The notes under the pieces are model-generated. The model had not been told where the DNA came from. It saw nothing but the letters and a program-made list of their open reading frames with translations, and searched no databases. From positions 806,001 to 870,000 of the forward strand of contig NZ_CP049863.1 in the NCBI RefSeq assembly GCF_011299575.1: a stretch of DNA of 64,000 nt, in the 5' to 3' direction. The DNA is from Leucobacter viscericola (GTDB lineage Bacteria > Actinomycetota > Actinomycetes > Actinomycetales > Microbacteriaceae). Both the position numbers and the translations under genes were made by a program. Every line of letters starts with the position of its first letter. The first letter of the stretch is position 1. Below are positions 20,881-30,326 of the stretch, piece by piece.

Positions 20881-20952
20881 GCACCTCTAGCTCAATGGTA
20901 GAGCAATTGACTCTTAATCAATGGGTTCCGGGTTCGAGTCCCGGGGGGTGTA
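20881..20952 (+). tRNA. tRNA-Lys(CTT)
   Basis: A full cloverleaf folds over 72 bases. The 7-bp acceptor stem (GCACCTC/GGGGTGT) has G-U pairs, the D stem is GCTC/GAGC, the anticodon stem ATTGA/TCAAT with loop CTCTTAA, and the T arm CCGGG-TTCGAGT-CCCGG. The anticodon is CTT, reading the AAG lysine codon. The discriminator is A and CCA is not encoded. A strong terminator follows 8 bases later. Confidence 0.95.
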
Positions 20953-20960
20953 CGGCTCAG

Positions 20961-20998
20961 GCTCTTCTTCTAAGTTCACTTAGAAGAAGAGCCTTTTT
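20961..20998 (+). terminator. Rho-independent terminator after tRNA-Lys
   Basis: A 14-bp stem (GCTCTTCTTCTAAG/CTTAGAAGAAGAGC, loop TTCA) is followed by CTTTTT. Textbook form. Confidence 0.92.
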
Positions 20999-21019
20999 CG
21001 TTTCTGGCTAGGAGGCCAC

Positions 21020-21838
21020 ATGTCACAGCCCCCCGCTCCATCCGCCGATCTTGCGTTTGCTTTAGAGCTCGCGGATCTCGCCGATTCCATCTCGCTCCCC
21101 CGCTTTCGTTCGGCCGATCTCACGATTGAAACGAAACCGGATCGCACCTTCGTAACGGACGCGGACAAGGCGGTCGAGCTCGCTCTGCGCGAGCGGATCG
21201 AGGCGGAGCGCCCAGGCGACAGCTTCTTTGGCGAGGAATCAGGTCGAGCGGAGCGCGGTGAACGGCGCTGGATCCTCGATCCCATTGACGGCACCTCAAA
21301 TTTCTTGCGCGGTGTGCCCAACTGGGCCACGCTCATCGCCCTCGAGGTTGCCGGCGAACCAACTGTCGGTGTTGTGTCCGCTCCTGGCTTCGGCGGCCGC
21401 TGGTGGGCCGAGACGGGATCCGGAGCGTGGGGGCAGCAAGAGGGCACCGATCCTCGCCCACTGCGTGTTTCTGGTGTGACCGACCTCGAGCACGCCTCAC
21501 TCAGCTTCCAGAGCATTGAGCAGTGGGATCTTGCAGGCTACCTGCAGCCACTCATCGCGCTCAGCCGTGCCGTGTGGCGGGATCGTGCGTACGGCGACAT
21601 GTGGTCGTACATGCTGCTCGCCGAGGGTCTCGTTGACATTGTGGCCGAGTTCGATGTGAAGCCCTACGATCTCGCAGCGCTCGTGCCGATTGTGCGCGAG
21701 GCCGGGGGCAAGTTCACCGACATCGACGGCGCAGAGAGCGCGTGGAACGGCAGTTCACTGGCGACAAACGGCGCACTGCACGACGCGGTGATTGCGGTCG
21801 TTGCGGGCGCAGGATCAGGATCGGAGGTCTCAGCGTGA
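21020..21838 (+). CDS. hisN: Inositol-phosphatase-family histidinol-phosphatase
   Basis: Mg-dependent phosphatase of the IMPase superfamily, 272 residues. Metal-site motifs are FFGEESG (about 72-78) and WILDPIDGTSNF (about 88-99), with a third Asp in the KPYDLAAL segment (about 215). Members of this subgroup in actinobacteria act as histidinol-phosphatase (HisN), which fits actinobacteria lacking the HisB-type enzyme; an inositol or other sugar phosphatase cannot be excluded. An AGGAGG site precedes the ATG. It overlaps the DUF3054 gene by 4 bases. Confidence 0.85.
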   Translation: MSQPPAPSADLAFALELADLADSISLPRFRSADLTIETKPDRTFVTDADKAVELALRERIEAERPGDSFFGEESGRAERGERRWILDPIDGTSNFLRGVPNWATLIALEVAGEPTVGVVSAPGFGGRWWAETGSGAWGQQEGTDPRPLRVSGVTDLEHASLSFQSIEQWDLAGYLQPLIALSRAVWRDRAYGDMWSYMLLAEGLVDIVAEFDVKPYDLAALVPIVREAGGKFTDIDGAESAWNGSSLATNGALHDAVIAVVAGAGSGSEVSA

Positions 21839-22254
21839 GCGAATCACAGACTTCTTCCCCTACCGCAAAACACGTGCAGCCAAGCTGGAAGATTGTTCTG
21901 CTCGCACTGGGCATCGACGTTGTGCTTGTTGTGCTCTTCGCGGCGCTCGGTCGCAGCAGCCACTCGCGTGAGGCGACGCTCTTTGGCCTGTGGACAACAG
22001 CGTGGCCTTTTCTCGCGGGCCTCGCAATCATGTGGGTATCTGCCCGCGTCTCGAAGCACCCGCTGTCTCCCGTAAAGTCGGGTATCCCTGTATGGATCGG
22101 CACTGTGGCGCTCGGCATGATCCTGCGCGCGCTCACCGGCGCTGGCACGGCTCTACCGTTTGTGATCGTGGCCACCGTTTCCATCGCGGTGTTTCTCGTC
22201 GGCTGGCGATTGATTGCGCAGCTCATTCGTAGGGTTGCTGCGGGGCGGCGCTAA
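21835..22254 (+). CDS. DUF3054 family membrane protein
   Basis: The protein has 139 residues with a GTG start inside the hisN stop (GTGA overlap). A polar head is followed by four hydrophobic helices (about 17-37, 48-66, 80-100, 108-128) with a basic end. It resembles the small four-helix DUF3054 proteins of actinobacteria, whose role is unknown. A longer frame from 21742 would run inside hisN and is not needed. It converges with the TetR gene, overlapping by 4 bases. Confidence 0.8.
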   Translation: MSESQTSSPTAKHVQPSWKIVLLALGIDVVLVVLFAALGRSSHSREATLFGLWTTAWPFLAGLAIMWVSARVSKHPLSPVKSGIPVWIGTVALGMILRALTGAGTALPFVIVATVSIAVFLVGWRLIAQLIRRVAAGRR

Positions 22255-22874
22255 CTACAGAAACCCGATCCCAACCCCAGCGTCCACTCGCACACGTCAC
22301 TCACAAAGCGGGTGTACGCAGTGACCTCAAACTCATCGACGGAATTGACGTAGACGGAGTAGCCGTCGATCGCGATAAAAATGCGCACGCAGGCGGCAAA
22401 GGGATCGTCGGTGCGAAACTCCCCCACCGCAACACCGTCCCGAATCAGTGCAAGCATCCGTTCCCGATCCTGCACCTCTTGCGCCGCAATCGCCGTGGCC
22501 AGCACCTCGCTGAAGCGTCCCAGGTGACGCGCATTCAGCCACAGCCGAGCGAGGCCGTCGGCCTCGCCACTCGTCACGCGGCGCACGAGCGCAGCGAGAC
22601 GCGATGCTGGGGATCCTGCCCCAGCAAACATCTGCTCGCGCTCACCAGAGACCGCGAGCGCAAAAGCCTCGGCAACCAGCTCCTCAACCGCCGGGAAGTA
22701 GTGGCTGATCAGGCCGGGCCTCACACCCAGCCGGTCGGCAACCGCCCGCAGCGTCACGCGCTCCAGCCCGTCAGCGAGCGCTATGAACGAGGCCTGAGCA
22801 AGGATCTCGGCGCGACGCTCTGCCGGTGGCTTGCGCGACCGGGCCGCAGTCTGCTGTGCCACCATGCTCAACAT
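22251..22874 (-). CDS. TetR family transcriptional regulator
   Basis: The protein has about 207 residues. The N-terminal helix-turn-helix is clear (RRAEILAQASFIALADGL, then ADRLGVRPGLISHYFPAVEELV, about 20-65). The C-terminal ligand-binding part looks like the BetI-type group. The start is taken at ATG 22874 (or 22865); an upstream start at 22889 would fall inside the large hairpin element. Target and ligand are unknown; neighbours are gap (same strand, upstream) and DUF3054 (convergent). Confidence 0.85.
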   Translation of the reverse strand: MLSMVAQQTAARSRKPPAERRAEILAQASFIALADGLERVTLRAVADRLGVRPGLISHYFPAVEELVAEAFALAVSGEREQMFAGAGSPASRLAALVRRVTSGEADGLARLWLNARHLGRFSEVLATAIAAQEVQDRERMLALIRDGVAVGEFRTDDPFAACVRIFIAIDGYSVYVNSVDEFEVTAYTRFVSDVCEWTLGLGSGFCS

Positions 22875-22880
22875 GATAGC

Positions 22881-22972
22881 GCCGGGCATGTCAGCCGGTA
22901 CTCACAGACCTGCCGGATGGAAGCGGGCGGTTTCCACCGGCTGGCTTGTGAATACCGGCTGACATGCCCGGC
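22881..22972. repeat. 92-bp long hairpin element (CAGCCGG family, copy 1)
   Basis: Outer arms of 20 bases (22881-22900 and 22953-22972) are perfectly complementary. The inside pairs imperfectly as well, around a GGAAGCGGG/GGTTTCCACC middle, so nearly all 92 bases can form one stem. It lies between the gap stop and the tetR start, both on the minus strand. It may end gap transcription. A related hairpin with the same GCGGTTTCCA and CCGGCTG blocks is at 47459-47552. Confidence 0.88.
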
Positions 22973-22999
22973 ACATTTGGCGCGAAAACAGCGCGCGAG

Positions 23000-23998
23000 T
23001 TAGTCCGCGAGCCGCGACAGCGTTTCAGCGACGCGGTTGGAGAATCCCCACTCGTTGTCGTACCAGGAGGACACCTTGATGTGGCGGCCAACCACGCGCA
23101 CAAGCCCCGAGTCGAAAATCGACGATGCCGGGTTGCCAACGATGTCCGAAGACACGAGCGGATCCTCGGAGTATTCGAGAATGCCCTTCAGCCGCCCCTC
23201 AGCAGCCTCGCGGTAAGCAGCGAGCACCTCGTCTTCCGTCACATCACGCTCTACCATCGCGGTGAGCTCAACGATTGACCCGACAGGCACCGGCACGCGG
23301 ATCGCATCCCCGCTGAGCTTGCCGTCAAGCTCGGGCAGCACCTTGCCGATCGCACGTGCAGCGCCGGTCGACGAAGGCACGATGTTGAGCGCGGCAGCGC
23401 GGGCACGGCGCGGATCCGAGTGCGGGCTATCGACCAGGTTCTGATCTTGCGTGTACGCGTGCACCGTCATCATGAACCCCTGCTCGATACCCGCGAGCTG
23501 GTGCAACACCTGGGCCAGCGGAGCGAGCGCGTTCGTCGTGCAGGACGCGTTCGAGATCACAAAGTGGCTGTCAGGATCGTAGGCGTCCTCGTTCACACCT
23601 CGTACCAGCGTCACGTCGGAGCCCGAAGAGGGTGCGCTCACGAGCACTCGCTTCGCACCGGCATCGAGGTGCAGGTGGGCGTCCTTAGCTTTAGTGAAGC
23701 GCCCCGTCGACTCAAGCACAACGTCGATGCCGAGGTCACCCCACGGCAACTGCGCCGGATCACGCTGGGCGAGAAGTTTGATGCGCCGATCCCCCACCAC
23801 AAGTTCGTCGCCCTCAGCGCGCATGCGTGTTGCAGCGCGCCCGTAGACGGAGTCAAAGTTATACAGCTGCGCGATCGTCTTCGCGTCGGTGAGGTCGTTG
23901 ATCGCGACCAGATCTAAGTCACTCGACTGCTCCAGTAACGCGCGCAGCACCCCCCTACCAATTCGCCCGAAACCGTTGATTGCAATACGACCACTCAT
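23000..23998 (-). CDS. gap: Glyceraldehyde-3-phosphate dehydrogenase, type I
   Basis: Glycolytic NAD-dependent enzyme of 332 residues. The Rossmann start is INGFGRIGRG (about 7-16). The catalytic Cys lies in SNASCTTNALAPLAQVL (about 149-165) and the partner His further on. AAAGGACAGCC precedes the ATG. No sibling glycolytic genes (pgk, tpi) are next to it, so this is a single-gene unit and possibly a second gap copy in the genome. Confidence 0.96.
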   Translation of the reverse strand: MSGRIAINGFGRIGRGVLRALLEQSSDLDLVAINDLTDAKTIAQLYNFDSVYGRAATRMRAEGDELVVGDRRIKLLAQRDPAQLPWGDLGIDVVLESTGRFTKAKDAHLHLDAGAKRVLVSAPSSGSDVTLVRGVNEDAYDPDSHFVISNASCTTNALAPLAQVLHQLAGIEQGFMMTVHAYTQDQNLVDSPHSDPRRARAAALNIVPSSTGAARAIGKVLPELDGKLSGDAIRVPVPVGSIVELTAMVERDVTEDEVLAAYREAAEGRLKGILEYSEDPLVSSDIVGNPASSIFDSGLVRVVGRHIKVSSWYDNEWGFSNRVAETLSRLAD

Positions 23999-24090
23999 GG
24001 CTGTCCTTTCTTGTACAGCTAAGGATCCCGCGTTGTAAGCACCTCACACCAGTGGCATCAATGCCACCTACAGAAAGGATCTCGCCAAGG

Positions 24091-25032
24091 TTACTCCCCC
24101 CGAGTGAAAGTGCGGCGATACTCCGACGGGGTCGTGCCAAGCACCCTCCGAAAATGAAGGCGCAGGTTCACCGCGGTGCCCAGCCCGACCTGCGTTGCGA
24201 TCGCGTCAATGCCCAGCTCCGTGCGCTCAAGCAGCTCGCGCGCGAGGTCCAGACGCGCCCGCATGACCCACCGCATCGGCGTGTAGCCGGTCTCTTCAGT
24301 GAAGCGCCGCGACAGGGTGCGCTCCGACACTCGAGCGTGGGCGGCTAGGGTTTGGATCGTGAGTGGCTCGTGCAACCGGTGCAAGGCCCACTCGCGTGTA
24401 CTGGCAAGGCGCTCGCCATAGGTTTCGGGCACGGAGCGACGCACAAACTGGCCCTGCCCGCCGCTGCGATACGGCGCCGCAACAAGCCGTCTGGCCGCGT
24501 GGTTCGCGGCGGCCATGCCGAGATCCGCCCGCAGGATGTGCAGGCAGAGATCGATGCCGGACGCGGCTCCAGCGGAGGTCAGCACGAAGCCCTCGTCGAC
24601 AAAGAGGACACTCTCGTCGACGTTCACCCGCGGGAATTGCGCGGCAAAGATCTGGGCGTAGTGCCAGTGTGTGGTGGCTCGTTTGCCGTCGAGCAGGCCC
24701 GTCGCAGCCAGCGCGAATGCGCCCGTCGAGATGGCGGCGAGGCGCACGCCGCGCTCGTGAGCTCGCACGAGGGCATCAAGCAACTTTTCGGGAGGCGGCT
24801 CCCGATCCGGATGTCTTGTGCCCGGCAAGAAAACGAGATCGGCATCGTCGAGTGCCTCGAGCCCCTTATCGACGGAGTACGAGAGGCCGTCGCCGCCAGG
24901 AATCAGGCCAGGCTCGATCCCGCACACCTGCACCTCGTAGGGCATGCTTGCGCGGGTTGTAAACACCTGGGCCGGGATTCCCACGTCGAGCGGCTTCGCA
25001 CCCTCGCGCACCACAACCGCGACCTTCTTCAT
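24091..25032 (-). CDS. GlxA-type AraC family regulator
   Basis: The protein has 313 residues and two domains: a DJ-1/PfpI-like class I amidotransferase fold (about 1-190, with LVFLPGT and a RLAAISTGAFALAATGLL segment where the usual Cys is replaced by Thr), and a C-terminal AraC double helix-turn-helix (about 215-310, ARVSERTLSRRFTEETGYTP). The missing nucleophile Cys suggests a sensing, not enzymatic, first domain. Ligand unknown. Confidence 0.9.
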   Translation of the reverse strand: MKKVAVVVREGAKPLDVGIPAQVFTTRASMPYEVQVCGIEPGLIPGGDGLSYSVDKGLEALDDADLVFLPGTRHPDREPPPEKLLDALVRAHERGVRLAAISTGAFALAATGLLDGKRATTHWHYAQIFAAQFPRVNVDESVLFVDEGFVLTSAGAASGIDLCLHILRADLGMAAANHAARRLVAAPYRSGGQGQFVRRSVPETYGERLASTREWALHRLHEPLTIQTLAAHARVSERTLSRRFTEETGYTPMRWVMRARLDLARELLERTELGIDAIATQVGLGTAVNLRLHFRRVLGTTPSEYRRTFTRGE

Positions 25033-25078
25033 GATCCAACCCTATGCGACAAGGCCGCCCTCTCGAGTGCAGAAAACA

Positions 25079-25110
25079 CAAGAAGGCCACCCTCTCGGGC
25101 GGCCTTCTTG
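25079..25110 (-). terminator. Terminator of ssrA
   Basis: Arms CAAGAAGGCC and GGCCTTCTTG, with further inner pairing GCCC/GGGT, lie 27 bases past the tmRNA 3' end; the minus strand continues with GTGTTTTC. Confidence 0.8.
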
Positions 25111-25136
25111 CTGACAATTCTGTGTGCGATGTGCCC

Positions 25137-25508
25137 GGTGGAGCCGCGGGGAATTGAACCCCGGTCCACTTCGACGATTCCATGCCTTCTACGGGTGTAG
25201 TTCGTGAAAACGTTCTACTTGGCCCCACCCTTTGCCACGAACACCTAGTGCGACAGGCCCAGTCTCAGCAAAAGTCCCGGTGTGCCCTGAGACACAACAC
25301 ACCAGCAAGCCTCCTAGATGACGTCAGGAAAACCGGGGCGGAGGCATACCCGGCCTGACGGACTCGGTCTCGTGCTTAGGCAGCGAGAGCGAAGTCGGTG
25401 CGCTTAGCGTTGGCACCTATAGTTTGCGAAGGGCGTTTACGAGATAACTCCGCGTCCTCGACCCGCTTCTCACAGTCTCAAATCGACGTGTCGAAACCGA
25501 TCGGCCCC
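25137..25508 (-). ncRNA. ssrA: Transfer-messenger RNA (tmRNA)
   Basis: Rescues stalled ribosomes together with SmpB, whose gene lies 21 kb away in this window. The tRNA-like ends pair (5' GGGGCCG with 3' CGGCTCC), and the T arm GGACCGGGGTTCAATTCCCC is complete. The tag frame reads ANAKRTDFALAA followed by TAA, very similar to tags known from Microbacteriaceae. The third base of CCA is not encoded (ACCG). Length about 370 bases. Confidence 0.96.
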
Positions 25509-25569
25509 TAGCGTACGGGGCGTTCACATCACACACTGTTGAATTATCAATCCCCGGGAGACCCGGGTC

Positions 25570-26811
25570 CTACAGGTTACCACGCCGCGGTACCAACCGC
25601 TCCAGCTGCGTCACGTGCTCGGGCGTCAGCTCCTCAAGCGAGGCAACCTCGAGCAGCTTCATCGTGCGCACCACCTGATCGGACAGGATCTCGATCGCAC
25701 GATCCACCCCGGCCCGCCCACCGGCCATGAGCCCGTACAGGTAGGCCCGGCCGATCAGCGTGAACTTCGCGCCGAGCGCGATCGACGCGACGATGTCGGC
25801 ACCGTTCATGATGCCGGTGTCGATGACAATCTCCGTGTCTTTGCCGACCTCGCGCACCACCTTGGGCAGCAGGTGGAACGGGATCGGCGCCCGATCGAGC
25901 TGCCTGCCACCGTGGTTCGAGAGGATGATGCCGTCGACGCCCAGATCCACCAGCTTGCGCGAGTCTTCAACGTTCTGCACACCCTTGACCACAAGCTTGC
26001 CCGGCCACATGCCGCGAATCACGTCGAGGTCTTCAAACGAGATCGACGGATCCATCGCCGAGTCGAGCAGCTCTCCCACGGTGCCGCCCGTCGCCGACAG
26101 CGACGCGAACTCCAGCTTCGGTGTGGTGAGAAAATCCCACCACCACCAGGGCCGCGGGATCGCGTTGGCGATCGTGCCGAGGCTCAGCTGGGGTGGGATC
26201 GAAAACCCGTTGCGCTTGTCGCGCAGTCGTGCCCCTGCGACCGGGGTGTCAACCGTGAACATGAGGGTGTCGAACCCGGCAGCGGCGGCGCGCTCGACCA
26301 GGCCGTAGCTAATCTCGCGCTGCCGCATCACGTAGAGCTGAAACCAGTTGCGACCGTTGGGGTTCGCGGCCTTGACCTCTTCGATCGAGGTGGTGCCGAG
26401 CGTTGAGAGGGTGAACGGAATGCCCGCGGCGCCCGCGGCACCGGCTCCGACAATCTCACCCTCCGTCTGCATCAGACGAGTGAAGCCCGTCGGCGCGATA
26501 CCAAACGGCATCGCCGAGGTGCCACCAAACACGGTAGCTGTTGTGTCGACGGTCGACACGTCACGCAAAATCGACGGGTGAAACTCGACGTCTTCAAAGG
26601 CCTGCCTGGCGCGCGCCAGCGACAGCTCCCCCTCGGCCGAGCCGTCGGTGTAGTCGAAGGCTGCAGCGGGTGTGCGGCGCTTCGCAATCTTTCGCAGGTC
26701 TTGGATCGTGAGCGCACTGTCGAGACGGCGTTTTTTGCCGTCGAACTGCGGCTTCTTGAACTGCATGAGATCCAGCAGCTCTGCTGGTTTGGGAACCTGG
26801 CGTTTAACCAT
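25570..26811 (-). CDS. lldD: FMN-dependent L-lactate dehydrogenase or oxidase
   Basis: Member of the alpha-hydroxy-acid oxidase family, 413 residues. FMN and substrate motifs are visible: [13 protein letters not shown] (about 103-115), [10 protein letters not shown], and the active His/Arg in [12 protein letters not shown] (about 300-311). It starts 9 bases after rhaB. In this operon the RhaD fusion makes L-lactate from the lactaldehyde half of rhamnose, so this enzyme most likely oxidises that lactate to pyruvate. Whether the electron acceptor is quinone or oxygen cannot be told from sequence alone. Confidence 0.9.
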   Translation of the reverse strand: MVKRQVPKPAELLDLMQFKKPQFDGKKRRLDSALTIQDLRKIAKRRTPAAAFDYTDGSAEGELSLARARQAFEDVEFHPSILRDVSTVDTTATVFGGTSAMPFGIAPTGFTRLMQTEGEIVGAGAAGAAGIPFTLSTLGTTSIEEVKAANPNGRNWFQLYVMRQREISYGLVERAAAAGFDTLMFTVDTPVAGARLRDKRNGFSIPPQLSLGTIANAIPRPWWWWDFLTTPKLEFASLSATGGTVGELLDSAMDPSISFEDLDVIRGMWPGKLVVKGVQNVEDSRKLVDLGVDGIILSNHGGRQLDRAPIPFHLLPKVVREVGKDTEIVIDTGIMNGADIVASIALGAKFTLIGRAYLYGLMAGGRAGVDRAIEILSDQVVRTMKLLEVASLEELTPEHVTQLERLVPRRGNL

Positions 26812-26820
26812 ACTGACAAC

Positions 26821-28272
26821 CTATCTTGGCAAGTACTCGGTGAGGGGTGTGGATCGGGCAACGACCGCACGAAGGTCTTCGAGATCAGGGCCAACCTGGC
26901 CGAGCACGCGGGCCTGAATCAGCATGTTTCCCATGGCGGTGGCCTCGGTCGGGCCCGCAACAACCCGCAGGCCTGAGCGGTCGGCGGTGGCCTGGCACAG
27001 CAGCACATTCTGTGACCCGCCGCCCACGATGTGAATCACCGAAATCTCATGATTGGCGAGCCGCGCGGCCTCGCTCACGGCATCGGCAAACGCCTGCGCC
27101 AGACTGTCGATGATGCAGCGCACGATCTCAGCGCGGGTCTCGGGCGGGCGCTCACCGCGCGAGCGATACCAGTTGCGAATCCGCACCGGAATGTCGCCCG
27201 CCGACACAAACGCGGGGTCGTTCACGTCAAACACGGGTGCGGTGGCAGGCACCCGAGCGGCCTCGCTCAGCAACTCCCCCAGCAGGCTTGAGCGCTGCGC
27301 GTCGGTTGCGGCGGGCTCCCAGTGCCGCAGCGACTCGGAGAGCAGCCACAACCCCATCACGTTGTGCAAGAACCGAGTGCGCCCGTCAACTCCGCCCTCG
27401 TTGGTGAAGTTCGCGAGACGGGCTTCTTCGCTCAGCACTGGCGCGTCGAGCTCGAGACCGACGAGGCCCCAGGTGCCGCAAGAGATGAAGGCAAAGTCGC
27501 GGCCGGGGTTCGGGATCGCGACGACCGCCGAGGCAGTGTCGTGTGAGCCGACGGCCACCACGTTGAGCGCGCGACCAACCCGCTCCGCCACGTCGAGCGA
27601 GAGTTTTCCCAGTGACGTGCCCGCGTCTATGAGCGGCGGCAGTATCGCCTCAGGAATATCGAGGCGCTTCGCAAGATCAAGATCCCACTCCCTCGTCTCG
27701 GCCCCCAGCAGTCCGGTGGTCGAGGCGTTGCTGCGCTCGGCAAAGGCCTTACCGGTGAGCCAGAAGTTCAGCAGATCTGGGATCAGCAGCAGGCGATCTG
27801 CGAACGGCAGCATCTCACCTTCAGTTGCGAGCTGAAACACGGTGTTAAACGCGAGGTGCTGCAGCCCGTTGCGCGCAAACAGCTCCTCGGCGCCCACCCG
27901 AGCGTGCACCGCTTCGACCCCGGCCACATTGCGGGCATCGCGGTAGTGGTAGGGCACACCGAGCAGGCGCCCACCGCGAAATAGCCCGTAGTCGACACCC
28001 CAGGAGTCGATCCCGACGCTCACGATCTCGCCTGGCACCTCACGCTCGGCCGCGGCGAGCCCCATCACAACCTGGCGATAGAGCTCCAGCAGATTCCAGT
28101 GCATGCCGTCGCGGGTATGCACCGGATCATTGGCGAAGCGCGCAACGTGCCGCATCTGCAGCACACCCCGTTCAATACGGCCCAGGATCACCCTGCCGCT
28201 CGTGGCTCCGAGGTCCACAGCGGTAACAACACCCGGCTCTCCGGGCACCCGAGTCGAGGTCATCGCAGTCAT
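26821..28272 (-). CDS. rhaB: L-rhamnulokinase
   Basis: Phosphorylates L-rhamnulose at C1. It has 483 residues, FGGY/ASKHA kinase fold. The first phosphate loop is DLGATSGRVILG (about 19-30); DSWGVDYGLF (about 87-96) and the second-domain IVGGGSQN (about 408-415) are typical of rhamnulokinase. It overlaps the RhaD stop by 4 bases (ATGA) and is followed closely by lldD, forming rhaD-rhaB-lldD. Confidence 0.95.
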   Translation of the reverse strand: MTAMTSTRVPGEPGVVTAVDLGATSGRVILGRIERGVLQMRHVARFANDPVHTRDGMHWNLLELYRQVVMGLAAAEREVPGEIVSVGIDSWGVDYGLFRGGRLLGVPYHYRDARNVAGVEAVHARVGAEELFARNGLQHLAFNTVFQLATEGEMLPFADRLLLIPDLLNFWLTGKAFAERSNASTTGLLGAETREWDLDLAKRLDIPEAILPPLIDAGTSLGKLSLDVAERVGRALNVVAVGSHDTASAVVAIPNPGRDFAFISCGTWGLVGLELDAPVLSEEARLANFTNEGGVDGRTRFLHNVMGLWLLSESLRHWEPAATDAQRSSLLGELLSEAARVPATAPVFDVNDPAFVSAGDIPVRIRNWYRSRGERPPETRAEIVRCIIDSLAQAFADAVSEAARLANHEISVIHIVGGGSQNVLLCQATADRSGLRVVAGPTEATAMGNMLIQARVLGQVGPDLEDLRAVVARSTPLTEYLPR

Positions 28273-30308
28273 CGCAAGAACGCCGCTGCCACACCCGAGT
28301 CAACGGGAATGTGCAGCCCGGTTGTGCGCGAGAGTTCCGGACCCGTAAGCACGTACACCGCGTCGGCGACGTTCTCGGGCACGACCTCGCGCTTCAGGAT
28401 CGTGCGATTGGCGTAGAACTGACCGAGGTCTTCTTCGTTCACCCCGTAGGTCGCGGCGCGGTTGGCACCCCAACCCGAGGCAAAGATGCCGGATCCTCGC
28501 ACGACACCGTCGGGGTTGATGCCGTTGACGCGAACGCCATACTCCCCCAGCTCAACCGCCAGCAGGCGCACCTGGTGGGCTTGGTCGGCTTTGGTCGCCG
28601 AGTACGCGATGTTGTTGGGGCCGGCGAACACGCTGTTCTTAGACGAGATATAAATGATGTCGCCACCCATGCCCTGCTCGATGAGCGCCTTGGCCGCAGC
28701 CTTCGACACGAGGAAGGATCCCTTCGCCATGACGTCGTGCTGCAAATCCCAGTCTTTCTCAGTGGTCTCAAGCAGCGGCTTCGAGAGCGAGAGGCCCGCG
28801 TTGTTCACGACGAGGTCGACTCCACCGAAAGCGAGCACGGCCGCGTCCATCGCCGCCCGCACGGCCTCCGCGTCGGCAACGTTTGCGGCGATCCCCACCG
28901 CAACATCACTCGAGCCAAGCTCGGCCGCTGCGGCCTGCGCCTTCTCGAGATCGAGGTCGGCCACGACAACACACGCGCCCTCGGCCGCGAGCCTCGTGGC
29001 GATGGCTTTGCCGATGCCCGAGGCGGCACCCGTCACAAACGCGATGCGGCCCTGGTGCGACTTTGGCTTCGGTAGGCGCTGCAGCTTCGCCTCTTCGAGC
29101 GCCCAGTACTCGATGCGGAACTTCTCGGCGTCGCTGATGGGTGCGTAGGTGGAGAGCGCCTCGGCGCCGCGCATCACGTTGATCGCATTGACGTAGAACT
29201 CACCCGCCACGCGCGCGGTCTGTTTGTTCGCGCCGTAGCTGAACATGCCGACGCCGGGGATCAGCACGATGAGCGGATCCGCACCGCGCATCGCCGGACT
29301 GTCAGCGTCGGCGTGCGCCTCATAGTAGGCGCGGTAGTCTGCGCGGTATGCCTCGTGCAGTTCGTGGAGGCGACTGATCTGGTCTTCGACGCTGGCCGTG
29401 GCTGGCAGGTCAAGCACCAGCGGCTTCACCTTGGTGCGCAGGAAGTGGTCGGGGCAGCTCGTGCCGAGCGCCGCGAGCGCCGCCAGCTTTTCGCGTGACA
29501 GGAACTCGAGCACCGCCTCACTGTCGGTGAAGTGCCCCACCATCGGCTTATCGTGCGAGGCGAGACCACGAATCGTCGGAGCGAGCGCCGCGGCCCTGGC
29601 CCTGCGTTCGGCCTCCGGCAGCGCTTCGAAACCTTCTACCTTTGCGCCGAAGGGCTCAGCGGCACCGTGCTCGGCGATGTAGGCGGCTGCGGTGTCGATG
29701 ATCCAGAGTGAGTTGCGCTCGCACTCCTCGCTGGTGTCACCCCAGGCGGTGATGCCGTGGCCACCGAGGATGCAGCCGATGGCCTCGGGGTTGGCCTGCT
29801 GGATCGCGGCGATATCGAGTCCGAGCTGGAAGCCCGGTCTGCGCCACGGTACCCACACAACTTTTCCGCCGAAGATCTTGGCGGTCAGGGCCTCTCCGTC
29901 TGCGGCTGTCGCGATCGCGATGCCCGAGTCGGGGTGCAGGTGGTCAACGTGCGCCGCATTGACGAGTCCGTGCATCGCAGTGTCGATCGACGGGGTCGCT
30001 CCTCCCTTGCCGTGCAGGCAGTAGTCGAAGGCCGCGACCATCTCGTCCTCGCGGTCGAGCCCCGGGTAGACGTCAACGAGCGCGCGCATGCGGTCGAGGC
30101 GCAGCACCGACAGTCCGGTTTCGCGAAGTGTGCCGAGGTCGCCGCCCGAGCCCTTCACCCACATCAGTTCGACGGGTTCGCCCGTTACTGGATCCTGAGC
30201 CTGCCCCTTGGCCGAGGTGTTGCCCCCAGCAAAGTTCGTGTTCTTTTTGTCTGCGCCCAGGCGGTTTGAGCGGGCGATGAGGGTGTCGGCAGTGACATGA
30301 CCGTTCAT
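28269..30308 (-). CDS. rhaD: Bifunctional rhamnulose-1-phosphate aldolase / lactaldehyde dehydrogenase
   Basis: The protein has 679 residues and two fused enzymes. The N-terminal class II aldolase part (about 1-400) splits L-rhamnulose-1-phosphate into DHAP and L-lactaldehyde; its zinc His pair is in DHLHPDSGIA. The C-terminal short-chain dehydrogenase (about 415-679) has the NAD loop VTGAASGIGKAIA and oxidises lactaldehyde to lactate. Such fusions are known as RhaE/RhaEW in several bacteria. The ATG at 30308 with AGGAGCC is chosen; a longer frame to 30512 runs into the DeoR gene and lacks homology. Confidence 0.94.
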   Translation of the reverse strand: MNGHVTADTLIARSNRLGADKKNTNFAGGNTSAKGQAQDPVTGEPVELMWVKGSGGDLGTLRETGLSVLRLDRMRALVDVYPGLDREDEMVAAFDYCLHGKGGATPSIDTAMHGLVNAAHVDHLHPDSGIAIATAADGEALTAKIFGGKVVWVPWRRPGFQLGLDIAAIQQANPEAIGCILGGHGITAWGDTSEECERNSLWIIDTAAAYIAEHGAAEPFGAKVEGFEALPEAERRARAAALAPTIRGLASHDKPMVGHFTDSEAVLEFLSREKLAALAALGTSCPDHFLRTKVKPLVLDLPATASVEDQISRLHELHEAYRADYRAYYEAHADADSPAMRGADPLIVLIPGVGMFSYGANKQTARVAGEFYVNAINVMRGAEALSTYAPISDAEKFRIEYWALEEAKLQRLPKPKSHQGRIAFVTGAASGIGKAIATRLAAEGACVVVADLDLEKAQAAAAELGSSDVAVGIAANVADAEAVRAAMDAAVLAFGGVDLVVNNAGLSLSKPLLETTEKDWDLQHDVMAKGSFLVSKAAAKALIEQGMGGDIIYISSKNSVFAGPNNIAYSATKADQAHQVRLLAVELGEYGVRVNGINPDGVVRGSGIFASGWGANRAATYGVNEEDLGQFYANRTILKREVVPENVADAVYVLTGPELSRTTGLHIPVDSGVAAAFLR

Positions 30309-30326
30309 GAGGCTCCTGTAAGAGAA

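Noticed and set aside
21742..21834. Longer N-terminus for the DUF3054 protein
   Set aside because: The extra part lies within hisN and encodes an Arg/Gly-rich stretch unlike the family; the GTGA overlap start is better.
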